A stretch of DNA of 64,000 nucleotides from CAZNPH01 sp964574985 (GCA_964574985.1 CAZNPH010000006.1:111066-175065), one strand, 5' to 3'; positions 43,879 to 52,717 are shown, numbered from the stretch's first letter. Notes: generated from the letters alone by a model not told the origin. Made by a program: numbers and translations.

Positions 43879-43897
43879 TTGAACATATGTTCAATAT
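43876..43897. promoter_or_regulatory. Perfect 22-bp palindrome, probable operator
   Basis: The half-site ATATTGAACAT is followed by its exact reverse complement with no spacer. TGAACA-N-TGTTCA dyads are typical operators for ArsR/SmtB-type dimeric repressors. It occupies the spacer and edge of the -7 element of the minus-strand cluster and lies 52 bases upstream of comF on the other strand. No ArsR-like gene is in the window, so the regulator would be encoded elsewhere. Confidence 0.6.
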
Positions 43898-43949
43898 TAA
43901 AATTTTTCGCTTATTTTTTTCATCAAAGTAAACAAGATTTCAATAAACA

Positions 43950-44636
43950 ATGAGCCTGACAAAAGAATTGTTCAATTTGTTTTTTCCTGAATATTGTCCG
44001 GTGTGTAAAGGAGCACTGATGATTCATGAACGGCTGGTCTGTACATCCTGCATTGTGAATATCCCGGCCACAAATTTCCACAGGATCAGGGACAATCCTG
44101 TAGAGCAACTTTTCTGGGGGAAGGTTTACCTCCGGTATGCCACGGCCTTTTTTTATTTCAACCAGGGAAGCCTGTACCGGTCCCTGATCCATCAGATCAA
44201 ATATCATGGTCGCGGCGAACTGGGAATATTTATGGGGAAGCTGTTCGGCAATGCCCTGCAAAATACCGTATTTGCCCGGACGGAACTGATTGTACCGGTT
44301 CCCATGCACCGGGACAAACTGAAAAAAAGAAAATACAACCAAAGTGAAATCATTGCCGAAGGAATGTCCCGGGTCCTGAAAATAAAAACAGCCGCCGGTG
44401 CCCTGTGCAGGATCCGGGACGATGGCTCCCAGACCGGCAGGAGCCGGCTGGAAAGAAGAGAAAATACCGCCGGGAATTTCCGGGTGGCTGACCGGGAAGT
44501 CATGTCCGGCAAACACGTCCTGTTGGTTGATGATGTAGTGACGACAGGGGCGACCCTGGAAGCCTGTGCGGAAGAAATCGCCGGCATACCGGGCGTGACC
44601 GCGAGCGTGGCTGCTCTCGCGTATGCTGAATTATAG
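43950..44636 (+). CDS. comF: ComF family phosphoribosyltransferase-like protein
   Basis: A 228-residue protein. The N-terminal zinc finger is CPVCKGALMIHERLVCTSC (near 14-32); the PRT domain has VPVPMHRDKLKKRKYNQSE near 111-129 and the PRPP-binding loop VLLVDDVVTTGATLEAC near 190-206. ComF proteins support DNA uptake and recombination of incoming DNA in naturally competent bacteria. The last six bases overlap the convergent sirtuin gene. It diverges from the MinD/NifX cluster across a region holding the palindrome. Confidence 0.92.
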   Translation: MSLTKELFNLFFPEYCPVCKGALMIHERLVCTSCIVNIPATNFHRIRDNPVEQLFWGKVYLRYATAFFYFNQGSLYRSLIHQIKYHGRGELGIFMGKLFGNALQNTVFARTELIVPVPMHRDKLKKRKYNQSEIIAEGMSRVLKIKTAAGALCRIRDDGSQTGRSRLERRENTAGNFRVADREVMSGKHVLLVDDVVTTGATLEACAEEIAGIPGVTASVAALAYAEL

Positions 44637-45326
44637 ACGGGTCCTTTCCAGAAGTTTTTCCTTCAGTATCTTCACCCCGGCGCTGGCTTTTTCCCGGATA
44701 AATTCAATCTTCCGGTCAAACGGGGCCTGCACTTCGTTGGGATCGATGACCCAAACGGGGACATCCGGGGGAACGTAACTTAGAAGGCCTGCCGCCGGGT
44801 AGACCACCAGGGAAGTACCGATGACCGCGAACAAACCGGCACGGGAGACAATTTCAGCAGCTTTTTCGATCGCTGGCACGGGTTCGCCGAACCATACAAC
44901 ATGCGGCCTGAGCTGGAACCCTTTCTCGCACAGGTCCCCGGTATTCAGTTCGGTGCCTTTCAGTTCATAGATCAATCCGGGATCCCCGGTGCTCCGGGCC
45001 TTGGTCAGTTCCCCGTGCAGATGAAGAACATGGCTGCTTCCGGCTTTCTCATGGAGGTTATCGACATTCTGGGTGATGATATCCACATCGAAATATTTTT
45101 CAAGCTCCACCAGTCCGGTGTGGGCCGGATTGGGCCTTGCCTTGGCAAGTTGCTTCCTGCGCTGGTTATAGAAGGCAAGGACCAGTTCCCGGTTTTTTTG
45201 CCAGCCTTGCGGACTGGCAACTTCGGTGATGTCATATTCTTCCCAGAGTCCGCCCATTTCCCTGAATGTCTTCAGTCCGCTCTCACGGCTGATCCCCGAC
45301 CCGGTAAGAACAACCAGTTTTTCCAT
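44631..45326 (-). CDS. cobB: Sirtuin-type NAD-dependent deacylase (zinc-less, class III-like)
   Basis: A 231-residue sirtuin. NAD-binding LTGSGISRESGLKTF is at 6-20, TQNVDNLHEKAG near 98 with the HLHGEL catalytic His near 115, and VIGTSLVVYPAAGL near 180. The FYNQRR motif near 62 has the Tyr/Arg pair that in SIRT5 and CobB binds succinyl-lysine, so desuccinylation is likely. The four zinc cysteines of most sirtuins are missing; only one (GDLCEKG) remains. The ATG at 45326 gives the normal sirtuin opening. Confidence 0.9.
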   Translation of the reverse strand: MEKLVVLTGSGISRESGLKTFREMGGLWEEYDITEVASPQGWQKNRELVLAFYNQRRKQLAKARPNPAHTGLVELEKYFDVDIITQNVDNLHEKAGSSHVLHLHGELTKARSTGDPGLIYELKGTELNTGDLCEKGFQLRPHVVWFGEPVPAIEKAAEIVSRAGLFAVIGTSLVVYPAAGLLSYVPPDVPVWVIDPNEVQAPFDRKIEFIREKASAGVKILKEKLLERTRL

Positions 45327-45471
45327 ATCATGCGGAATATTTTGTAAAAATACAATGAAATGATCACGGAAAAAAGGAAAAATGTTGAATCGATCCACAA
45401 CTTTTCTCTAAATTAGTATAGAAAAATTGCGATATTTATTATTCTGACAATCAATAATATAAATTTCCCCA

Positions 45472-47415
45472 TTGATCGATAAGGAAACCATAGACCGGAT
45501 TTTTGAACGGGCAGACATCGTGGAGGTGATCTCGGATTTTGTTTCCCTGAAAAAAGCAGGCCAAAATTACAAAGGGCTCAGTCCGTTTTCCGGCGAAAAG
45601 GATCCTTCTTTCATCGTGTCCCCGTCAAAAGGCATATTCAAGGATTTCAGTTCGGGAAAAGGAGGGAACGTGGTGGGCTTTCTGATGGAGCATGAAAAAC
45701 TGTCCTACCCGGAAGCGTTGAAATATCTGGCTGCGAAATACAATATTGAGATCAGGGAAAAGGAAATGAGCGAGGAGGAAACCCAAAAGCAAAACGACCG
45801 GGAAAGCATGAGCGTGTTGAATGCCTTTGCACTGAAATTTTTCAGGAATTGCCTGATGGAAACCGGGGAGGGCAGGTCCGTGGGGTTAAGCTATTTCAGG
45901 GAAAGAGGATACCGGGATGATGTGATGGAGAAGTTCCAGCTGGGTTATTCTCCTGAAGCACGCGATGCACTCACCCGGACTGCACAAAAGCAGGGGTACA
46001 AACTGGAATTTCTGGTGAAGACCGGACTGACCATTCAGAAAGATGAAGCCCGTTTTGACCGGTTCCGGGGCCGGGTGATCTTTCCTTTCCACAGCCTGTC
46101 GGGCACCATTCTGGGTTTCGGCGGAAGGACCCTGAAATCCGGGGGCCCGATGGCCAAATACATCAATTCACCCGAATCGGAGCTTTATCATAAAAGCAAT
46201 GTGTTGTACGGACTCTTCCAGGGCAAAAAGGAGATCGTACGGCAGGAGAAATGTTACCTGGTGGAAGGATATACCGATGTGATCGCCCTGCACCAGGCCG
46301 GCATTGAAAATGTGGTGGCTTCTTCAGGTACCTCCCTGACCCACCAACAGGTCAGGATGATCAAACGCTTTGCCCCCAACGTGACCATTATTTATGACGG
46401 GGATGAAGCGGGGATCAAGGCCTCGTTGCGGGGTATCGACATCATCCTGGAAGAAGGGCTCAACATCAAGGTTGTCCTGCTTCCCGAAGGGGAAGACCCC
46501 GATTCTTATGCAAAAAAGGAATCTGCATCCGGATTCAGGGAATTCATTGAAAAAAATGAAAAGGACTTCATCACCTTCAAGGCGTCCCTGCTTATGGAGG
46601 AATCCGGTAAAGATCCCGTGAAGCGGGCCGGACTCATCAACGATATTGTACGGTCCGTATCCGTCATTCCCGATACCATTACCCGCTCGGTATACATCAA
46701 GGAGTGTTCAAGGCTTCTGGATACAGACGAAAAGATCCTATACAACCAGGTATACAAACACCGGCGCAAAAGGGCGGAACAAAAATACAGGAAGGAATTC
46801 CAGACCGGGGAAGTCCGGATCACATCCGGTCCCGTTCCCGGATTCATCAGCGAGATATACAGCGAATCCCAGGAAAGGTTTCTGGTGCGGTTCCTGCTTC
46901 AGTTCGGCAATGAAAAGCTTTTTGATGTCCAGGACCATTCCGGGCAGGAGCATATTTCAGTGGCCGAATACATCATCAATGAAATCCTCAATGACGATTT
47001 GGAATTCCGGAATCTCCTCTACCGGAAAGTTTTCGAGGAAATCCATGACATGATCCGGGAAGGCGGGGAGATCGACACCCGGTATTTTGTCAATCACCCG
47101 CAGGAAGACACTGCCCGCCTGGCGGTCGACCTGCTCAGTACACCCTATACCCTGAGTGCAATCCATAAAAAGAAAGGAGCAAGTATAAAAACCGAACGGA
47201 TGAAGCTGAAGGAAAATGTTCCCAAGGCAATCGTTGAATACAAAAGGAAGATCCTGGAAATGGCACAGAAGGAAAAACTGGATGAGATCAGGGCGGCACT
47301 GGAAAAAGCCGATCCGGATGATGTCATCCATGATTTGCAGCAACAGCATATGACCATTTCATCCATTATAACGGCCATTGCCAAACAATGGGGCTGGGTG
47401 GTTACCAAAGGATAA
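45472..47415 (+). CDS. dnaG: DNA primase
   Basis: A 647-residue primase: N-terminal domain (1-100), TOPRIM/RNA polymerase core (about 120-430, with YINSPESELYHKSNVLYGL, LVEGYTDVIALHQAG near 262 and TIIYDGDEAGIKASLRG near 305), and a C-terminal helicase-binding region. The start is TTG at 45472. The zinc-ribbon positions CPFH and CFGC are replaced by SPFS and DFSS (near 37-66), so the domain cannot bind zinc in the usual way although the surrounding EKDPSFIVSP and GKGGNVVGFL are conserved; I recall the same in other Bacteroidota. It makes RNA primers for replication. Confidence 0.96.
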   Translation: MIDKETIDRIFERADIVEVISDFVSLKKAGQNYKGLSPFSGEKDPSFIVSPSKGIFKDFSSGKGGNVVGFLMEHEKLSYPEALKYLAAKYNIEIREKEMSEEETQKQNDRESMSVLNAFALKFFRNCLMETGEGRSVGLSYFRERGYRDDVMEKFQLGYSPEARDALTRTAQKQGYKLEFLVKTGLTIQKDEARFDRFRGRVIFPFHSLSGTILGFGGRTLKSGGPMAKYINSPESELYHKSNVLYGLFQGKKEIVRQEKCYLVEGYTDVIALHQAGIENVVASSGTSLTHQQVRMIKRFAPNVTIIYDGDEAGIKASLRGIDIILEEGLNIKVVLLPEGEDPDSYAKKESASGFREFIEKNEKDFITFKASLLMEESGKDPVKRAGLINDIVRSVSVIPDTITRSVYIKECSRLLDTDEKILYNQVYKHRRKRAEQKYRKEFQTGEVRITSGPVPGFISEIYSESQERFLVRFLLQFGNEKLFDVQDHSGQEHISVAEYIINEILNDDLEFRNLLYRKVFEEIHDMIREGGEIDTRYFVNHPQEDTARLAVDLLSTPYTLSAIHKKKGASIKTERMKLKENVPKAIVEYKRKILEMAQKEKLDEIRAALEKADPDDVIHDLQQQHMTISSIITAIAKQWGWVVTKG

Positions 47416-47417
47416 AC

Positions 47418-47448
47418 TTGTTTTGTTTGGCCATAAATTTTATCTTTA
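47418..47448 (+). promoter_or_regulatory. Candidate promoter for the cytidylate-kinase-like gene
   Basis: TTG (47418-47420) and TATCTTTA (47441-47448) are 20 bases apart; the -7 part differs from TAnnTTTG only at the last base. The start codon is 24 bases downstream. Confidence 0.4.
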
Positions 47449-47471
47449 TAAACACTTATTATCCCGGATAA

Positions 47472-48179
47472 ATGCGTGACCCCATGAGGATCGATCTTTC
47501 CAGGTATCTTGAAGAGCGGTATAAGGAGTCCATCAGCGAGATGCCTTATGAGGGTCCGGTGGTAACCATAAGCCGCGAGTACGGATGCCCGGCCAAAAAG
47601 ATTTCACGGGCCCTGGTACAGAAGCTGAACGAAAAAAAACCCTCCCGGAACAAAAAAAAGATGCCCTGGCGGTGGATAAGCAAGGAGATCCTTGAGAGAT
47701 CGGCCAAAGAGCTTGAGGTAGATCCCTCCGAGATACGGTATGTTTTCCGCTATGAAAAGAAGACCATTTTCGATGACATCCTCCGGTCCCATGCCAAAAA
47801 ATATTACAAAAGTGACCGGCAGATCCGCAGGACCATTGCCCGTGTAATACGGAACATGGGCATCGAAGGGAACATTGTCATCATCGGCCGGGGGGGTGTG
47901 GCCATCACCCGGGACGTAGAACGCTCCCTCCATACCAATATTTTTGCTCCCATTGAATGGAGGGCATTGCGGGTGAGCCAGAAAAGGGATATGGAAATTG
48001 AGGAGGCCAAAAAATATGCCCTGGATATTGATCAGAAGCGGAAGGAACTGAGGGACTCATTTCACGGATCGGGTACCGATTATACACAATTTGACCTGAG
48101 TCTGAATGCCATGACCATGAGCGTGGACGATATCGCTTCCATCATTGTGAGCGCACTCGAAATCAGAGGAATGATCTGA
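47472..48179 (+). CDS. Cytidylate kinase-like protein
   Basis: A 235-residue P-loop kinase-fold protein of the cytidylate-kinase-2 family. VVTISREYGCPAKKISRAL near 29-47 is the degenerate phosphate loop; WRWISKEILERSAKELEVDP, NIVIIGRGGVAITRDV (near 135-150) and a C-terminal YTQFDLSLNAMTMSVDDI follow in family order. Relatives are often annotated as cytidylate kinases without biochemical proof, and the usual GxxGxGK loop is absent. ATG at 47472; a second ATG at 47484 is possible. Confidence 0.85.
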   Translation: MRDPMRIDLSRYLEERYKESISEMPYEGPVVTISREYGCPAKKISRALVQKLNEKKPSRNKKKMPWRWISKEILERSAKELEVDPSEIRYVFRYEKKTIFDDILRSHAKKYYKSDRQIRRTIARVIRNMGIEGNIVIIGRGGVAITRDVERSLHTNIFAPIEWRALRVSQKRDMEIEEAKKYALDIDQKRKELRDSFHGSGTDYTQFDLSLNAMTMSVDDIASIIVSALEIRGMI

Positions 48180-48236
48180 TCCTATGATTTTACACATTTT
48201 GTTTATCTTTATTTCGTTTAGCAGAATCCGTTTCTT

Positions 48237-49130
48237 ATGAAAACCCGTATTCCCGTTGCAGGAATAGCAGCGGTTATGCTGATACCGGCCGTTTTGTTTT
48301 CATGCCGGCAGGAACCTTCCGGGAGCAGTGTTCTGGAAGAAGGGATCGAAATAGAAGACGAACAGGCCCCGGAAGAAAAGATCCGGTCCATCTTTTACAA
48401 TATGTATCTGCCGGTGGAAATGGCCCGGATATTTGAAGCAGTTGAAGCGGGTTATGATCCGGCCCTGCTCAATCCGGTCAGCCGGGTCGGCCGGTATTCA
48501 CTGGATTCACGGCGTGCAATGAACCTGGGTGTATATGGTGTCGACCTGTCCTACCTGAAGCTTTACGGCCAAACCCAGCAATCGGTGAACCATTTGAATG
48601 CCATTAAAAAATTGTCTGTAGAGCTGGGCATCCCCGAAAACCTTTACGGAAAGATGCTGGGAAATCTTGAAAGATATATACACAACCGGGATTCCCTGTC
48701 CAGGGTGACAGAGAAAATATACCGGGAAACCGACCGGTACCTGCGAAGCAATGACCGGGGCTCGGTCGCCGCATTGGTGGTTATGGGCGGATGGGTGGAA
48801 GCGCTTTACATTGCCACCCGGATTTCCACCCGGGAGCCTTCCAACATGGAACTGCGCCGGAAGATCGCCGAGCAGAAATATTCACTGAACAGCCTGATTT
48901 CCCTGCTGAACAATTACCGTTCGGAAACCAAAGTGGCTGAAAGCATCCTGATGCTCAGGATCCTGAAAAAAGCGTACGACAAAATCAATATATATTATAC
49001 CGGGGATGTGAATGTGGACACCTCGTCGCGGACCATCACCGTTTCCGATGCCCGGATCGATGCCGGTGAAGAAAATATATACGAGATCGGGGTGATCGTA
49101 AACAGCATCCGCTCCGAAATCGTTGATTAA
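48237..49130 (+). CDS. Lipoprotein of unknown function
   Basis: A 297-residue lipoprotein: signal MKTRIPVAGIAAVMLIPAVL and lipobox LFSC with Cys near 23. The mature part is helical (LPVEMARIFEAVEAGYDPALL near 57, then MNLGVYGVDLSYLKLYGQTQ near 97) and repeats the tyrosine-rich helix pattern without an enzymatic motif. Similar helical lipoproteins are frequent in Bacteroidota; no function is known. It lies between the kinase-like gene (57 bases) and the Lrp gene (11 bases). Confidence 0.8.
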   Translation: MKTRIPVAGIAAVMLIPAVLFSCRQEPSGSSVLEEGIEIEDEQAPEEKIRSIFYNMYLPVEMARIFEAVEAGYDPALLNPVSRVGRYSLDSRRAMNLGVYGVDLSYLKLYGQTQQSVNHLNAIKKLSVELGIPENLYGKMLGNLERYIHNRDSLSRVTEKIYRETDRYLRSNDRGSVAALVVMGGWVEALYIATRISTREPSNMELRRKIAEQKYSLNSLISLLNNYRSETKVAESILMLRILKKAYDKINIYYTGDVNVDTSSRTITVSDARIDAGEENIYEIGVIVNSIRSEIVD

Positions 49131-49141
49131 CCGTTTTCCGG

Positions 49142-49606
49142 ATGAGCAAACCGTTTGCCCTCGATAAGCTGGACAAGGAAATATTGCAGATCCTGATCCG
49201 GGATGCCAAGGTTCCCTATACCGAAATAGCGCGGAGGCTGGTTGTTTCCCCGGGTACGATCCATGTCAGAATGAACCGGCTCGAGAAACTCGGGGTGGTC
49301 AGGGGAGCAACCCTGATCCTGGACCCGAAAAAACTGGGTTATGATTTGATCGCATTTATCGGGATATATCTGGTCAAGGGGTCGGTATACAATGAGGTGA
49401 TCCGGGAGATCGACAAAATTCCGGAGGTAGTGGAAGCATATTATACAACGGGAGAATACAGCATTTTCACCAAGATTATATGCAGGAACACCCGGGATCT
49501 GCGCATGGTGATCAATGAGAAAATCCAGTCGCTCAAGGGAGTGATGCGGACCGAAACCATTATCTCCCTGGATGAAAGCATAAAAAAGCAATTGCCTTTG
49601 CCCTGA
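49142..49606 (+). CDS. Lrp/AsnC family transcriptional regulator
   Basis: A 154-residue regulator. The N-terminal winged helix (about 8-58) contains LDKEILQILIRDAKVPYTEI and a recognition helix in SPGTIHVRMNRLEKLGVV; the C-terminal RAM ligand-binding domain follows (about 66-150), with VEAYYTTGEYSIFTKI. It binds an amino acid or related ligand and controls genes that cannot be identified here. It is convergent with GH9, three bases between stops. Confidence 0.93.
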   Translation: MSKPFALDKLDKEILQILIRDAKVPYTEIARRLVVSPGTIHVRMNRLEKLGVVRGATLILDPKKLGYDLIAFIGIYLVKGSVYNEVIREIDKIPEVVEAYYTTGEYSIFTKIICRNTRDLRMVINEKIQSLKGVMRTETIISLDESIKKQLPLP

Positions 49607-49609
49607 CGG

Positions 49610-52513
49610 TCATTGGACAATGATCTTTCCCCTTTCTGAAAAGCCTTTGCCTTTTCCGGTATAATCGAACCTGAACATGTATACACCCGGCGGTAGTCCG
49701 GGAAGCTGACGGCTGAAAACGATGGTCGTTTCATAATGGCCGCCGGTGGAACGGGATTGCTCCCGGGAAAAGATTTCTCTTCCGGCCATGTCGAACAAGC
49801 GGATGCGGATCCTGCCTGGGCGGTTGCAATGACAGGAAAAACGGACATGATCCCTGCAGGGCACCGGAAAGGCCCTGATCAGGCATTTGTCCCCTGCAGG
49901 CCCCGGCAATCCCGCGGGCCAGTCCGCCACCCGTACCTCCGTCCCCCCCGGGCGTGAAGTTTTCCCTTTGTTATCGGTGGCCAGGGCATACACCGTATAA
50001 TTGCCCTTGGGCACATGTTTCCACAAAAAGCTGTCAGCGGGCTGGGAAATGATCCCGATCTTGTGCGGACCGGCAAAATATTCCACTTTCATGATCCTGC
50101 CGTCCGGATCCGCAGCATCATGGACGAACAGGATGGTATCCCCGCGCGTAAAAGAGGAGTCGGAATAATCCGTTTTCAGCCGGATGGAGGGGGCGGTATT
50201 GGGGGTGAAGCTGCCGGCAGGCCCCCCGAGATAACCATATATTGCAGCTGCAGGTGCGATGTTCTGGTGTATGGTGAATTCATTGGTGGCCGGACAACAG
50301 CGGTTTTCGAACCAGGCTTCATGGACCGGCCACTGGTCGATGGGCGGAAACACCCGGTCGCGGGCAAAGTCGGGATCCCAGGGACCGTTGTACCCGTTTT
50401 GTTGCCCCCGGTGAGGCCCGTAGGGCACAATGCCCGGAAGGACCTCCGGCACGGTGTCGAACCAGGAATCGAGGTGCATGATCCCGGACGGACTCCGGTC
50501 GCCGGTTCCGGTCACCCAGGTCATGTTCAGGGGATTGCCCCCCAGCATATAGTCGCAGGTGGTGTACATGTAGTCGAGATACTCACTTTCCCCCGAGATT
50601 TCATAAGCGATCAGGGATTCAATGACCCAGGGTGTGGTGGCTTGTCCGACCAGGGTGGGGAAATACCAGTGGAAGCCCATCCGGCAGCTGCGCTTTTTGG
50701 CCGGACCCGTGTTGATTTCCCGGGCCCGGTTGAGCACCGCCTGCCTGACCGTATTTCGCAGCACCGTATCCATATCCGGATTTTCCGTGGTGGCATAGCA
50801 CCAGGCCCCCCATTGCTGGTCATAACCGGTTCCCGCCGGGGGAACCCCGGGCTGGGTGATCCGGTTGTCCGATTTGAAACTGGTTTCATAAGTGGGTTGG
50901 CCGGTCTTTTTGAACATCCAGGCTGCGGCGTACATCCGGTCATCCTGTACATCATCACCGGCCAGGGTATGCTCCCCGGCCCATTCCCAGGCATTTTCGG
51001 CCTCTGCCAGCCAGGCCGCTGCCGAATCGGGATGCCCGCATGCTTCCAGGCAATAAGAAAGATGTGCTGACAAAGCCGCATATTTGTACGAAGTAACCGG
51101 GTCGGCAGCAAATACATACCATGTCCTTTCATCTTCCCAGGAAGGGATCCCGTCGCCCGTGCTGCCGAAATTCCCGTGCACCCTGGCACCCCCGATCCCC
51201 CCTGAAGCGTCTTTGGACCGGCGCAGATATTTCAGCAGCCAGGAAGCCTCATCCAGGATATCCGGGATGCCGTTGCCGCTTTCCGGAATGTCCAGTCCGC
51301 CGTCCCGGAAATTGGAAGGAGCAAATTCCCAGGCGGTCATCAGGTAAGCAGGTACAGCCAGATGGGACAGGTACCCGTCCCAGTCGCCCGCGTCATGGTA
51401 CCAGCCGTAGGTTTCAGCCGGAGCCGCAACGGCATTTTCCACCACTTCCCGGTCGCCGTTTTCCGATGTGAGGTCCATGGTGCGTACATCGGTACGGTAG
51501 ATCTCCAGTCCGTCCCCGTAATGATGGTCACGGGGTCTGGCCCAACGGGTATACCGGGGTTCGATCTCCAGTCCGCTCCGCTGATGATAAAGCGCCCGGG
51601 CCGTCAGGTAATAGGCTTCCCGGTAAGCATTTTTATGGATTTCAAAAGGATAGGAACAACCGATCCCCTCCACGGAAACCACATACTCCCCCGTGTCGGA
51701 GAAATCCGAAAAATCACATTCCCAGACGTCGGCCCCCGAAAAATTACCGAAAGGGCATTCACTTTCCTGCCCGGTATCCGGTCCGCCGGTTTCCAGGTCC
51801 TTTCTCAGGGCGATATCCCCCGAATAAACCCGTTGCCCGGTAGACAGATCCACCAGGTGAAAACGGCTGCCTGCATAGGTATCAAGGTTCAGGGGGCCCA
51901 GGCTGCCCATCCAGTGATATATATAGGCATATTTGAGTCCGGCCTCCGGGGCATATCCCAGCTGATTGACATGAACGGCTTCCGAACGGATGTTGTCCGC
52001 ATGCCAGGCAAATGAGAACGCTTTCAGAAAACTGTCCTGCCCCTCCGCGGAAACCCGGTAGGTACAGCCCGGCTCAAGCGCCGCAGGTAACCGGAGGTAT
52101 ATATAATGGCGGGATATGTAATCGTTTTCGCAGACCTCAGTGGCCGTGTTCCATTTGCATTTCCATGAAAAGTCCGACCCCCCGGATTTCCTTCCCATCC
52201 CTGACGGATGTTCAGGGGTCTGGTAAGCCGGGTCATCCGGACTCCAGATCCGGTAGGAAGTCAGGTCCTGTGCTTTGGAAAGGTTCAGCGGGTACCGGTG
52301 GGTGACCTCATCATCACCTGATTCATGATAACCGTAGTGTTCAATATACCCTTCGTCGAAGACCAGCATGATGATCCGGTCGGTCAGGGGCAGGACCTCC
52401 ACAAGGTCGGCCCCGGCAGAAAGTCTGCATACTGCCGACAAAACGATGGCCGGCATGATCCTCCCCGGCAGAAAAAGCCTGCGTATGGATCGGGTCTTTT
52501 TTGGTCGGTTCAC
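49610..52513 (-). CDS. Secreted GH9 cellulase with type IX sorting domain
   Basis: A 967-residue exported glycoside hydrolase: signal peptide (about 8-33), an N-terminal region, a CelD_N-type Ig domain (about 175-295), the GH9 (alpha/alpha)6 catalytic domain (about 298-785), an Ig/Big_7-like domain (about 795-880) and a C-terminal type IX secretion sorting domain (about 885-967, ending with GVYMFRFDYTGKGKGFS). The catalytic Asp pair is in YHDAGDWDGYL (Asp374/Asp377) and the acid Glu in NEFTIHQN near 770. It should cleave beta-1,4-glucan outside the cell after T9SS export. The gene stands alone on its strand, behind the tRNA terminator. Confidence 0.92.
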   Translation of the reverse strand: MNRPKKTRSIRRLFLPGRIMPAIVLSAVCRLSAGADLVEVLPLTDRIIMLVFDEGYIEHYGYHESGDDEVTHRYPLNLSKAQDLTSYRIWSPDDPAYQTPEHPSGMGRKSGGSDFSWKCKWNTATEVCENDYISRHYIYLRLPAALEPGCTYRVSAEGQDSFLKAFSFAWHADNIRSEAVHVNQLGYAPEAGLKYAYIYHWMGSLGPLNLDTYAGSRFHLVDLSTGQRVYSGDIALRKDLETGGPDTGQESECPFGNFSGADVWECDFSDFSDTGEYVVSVEGIGCSYPFEIHKNAYREAYYLTARALYHQRSGLEIEPRYTRWARPRDHHYGDGLEIYRTDVRTMDLTSENGDREVVENAVAAPAETYGWYHDAGDWDGYLSHLAVPAYLMTAWEFAPSNFRDGGLDIPESGNGIPDILDEASWLLKYLRRSKDASGGIGGARVHGNFGSTGDGIPSWEDERTWYVFAADPVTSYKYAALSAHLSYCLEACGHPDSAAAWLAEAENAWEWAGEHTLAGDDVQDDRMYAAAWMFKKTGQPTYETSFKSDNRITQPGVPPAGTGYDQQWGAWCYATTENPDMDTVLRNTVRQAVLNRAREINTGPAKKRSCRMGFHWYFPTLVGQATTPWVIESLIAYEISGESEYLDYMYTTCDYMLGGNPLNMTWVTGTGDRSPSGIMHLDSWFDTVPEVLPGIVPYGPHRGQQNGYNGPWDPDFARDRVFPPIDQWPVHEAWFENRCCPATNEFTIHQNIAPAAAIYGYLGGPAGSFTPNTAPSIRLKTDYSDSSFTRGDTILFVHDAADPDGRIMKVEYFAGPHKIGIISQPADSFLWKHVPKGNYTVYALATDNKGKTSRPGGTEVRVADWPAGLPGPAGDKCLIRAFPVPCRDHVRFSCHCNRPGRIRIRLFDMAGREIFSREQSRSTGGHYETTIVFSRQLPGLPPGVYMFRFDYTGKGKGFSERGKIIVQ

Positions 52514-52546
52514 ACCGACAAGTTATTCATAACCCGGGAGAACGCA

Positions 52547-52580
52547 AAAAAAGCCGCCCGGCGTCCGGTGCGGCTTTTTT
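52547..52580 (-). terminator. Intrinsic terminator of the tRNA-like gene
   Basis: AAAAAAGCCGC and GCGGCTTTTTT form an 11-bp stem around a short loop; on the minus strand the GC stem is followed by a U run directly after the tRNA-like gene. It is bidirectional in form. Confidence 0.85.
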
Positions 52581-52582
52581 GC

Positions 52583-52693
52583 TGTAGGGGAAGGATTCGA
52601 ACCTTCACGGAGCGGTTAGTCTTCTGAAAGATTTATCCCGTTTTCTCCGCCCCCGGGACAGGAGGGTGTGTCTGCCTGTTTCACCACCCTACA
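52583..52693 (-). tRNA. Aberrant class II tRNA-like gene with very long variable region
   Basis: The minus strand folds as a tRNA: a perfect 7-bp acceptor (TGTAGGG/CCCTACA), a Leu-like D arm (GTG-AAACAGGCAGA-CAC), an anticodon stem CCCTC/GGGGG with loop CTGTCCC (apparent anticodon GTC), and a perfect T arm GAAGG-TTCGAAT-CCTTC. The variable region is 43 nt, with nested stems CGGAG/CTCCG, CGG/CCG and TCTT/AAGA, about double the normal class II size. Position 37 would be a C, unlike decoding tRNAs, and the anticodon (Asp) does not fit a Leu-like body. No CCA is encoded. Its promoter (TATATTTG at 52710-52717) and terminator suggest it is transcribed. Not recognised as a standard tRNA. Confidence 0.6.
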
Positions 52694-52709
52694 TTGTTGT
52701 TTCTGATTA

Positions 52710-52717
52710 CAAATATA
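52710..52717 (-). promoter_or_regulatory. -7 element of the tRNA-like gene
   Basis: Minus-strand TATATTTG is a full match to the -7 consensus and lies 17 bases before the first base of the tRNA-like gene. No well-placed -33 TTG is visible. The remaining sequence from 52718 to 52883 is AT-rich with no gene on either strand. Confidence 0.5.

Noticed and set aside
50015..51070. 351-codon plus-strand frame inside GH9
   Set aside because: Longest antisense frame here; GH9 catalytic residues on the minus strand settle the matter.
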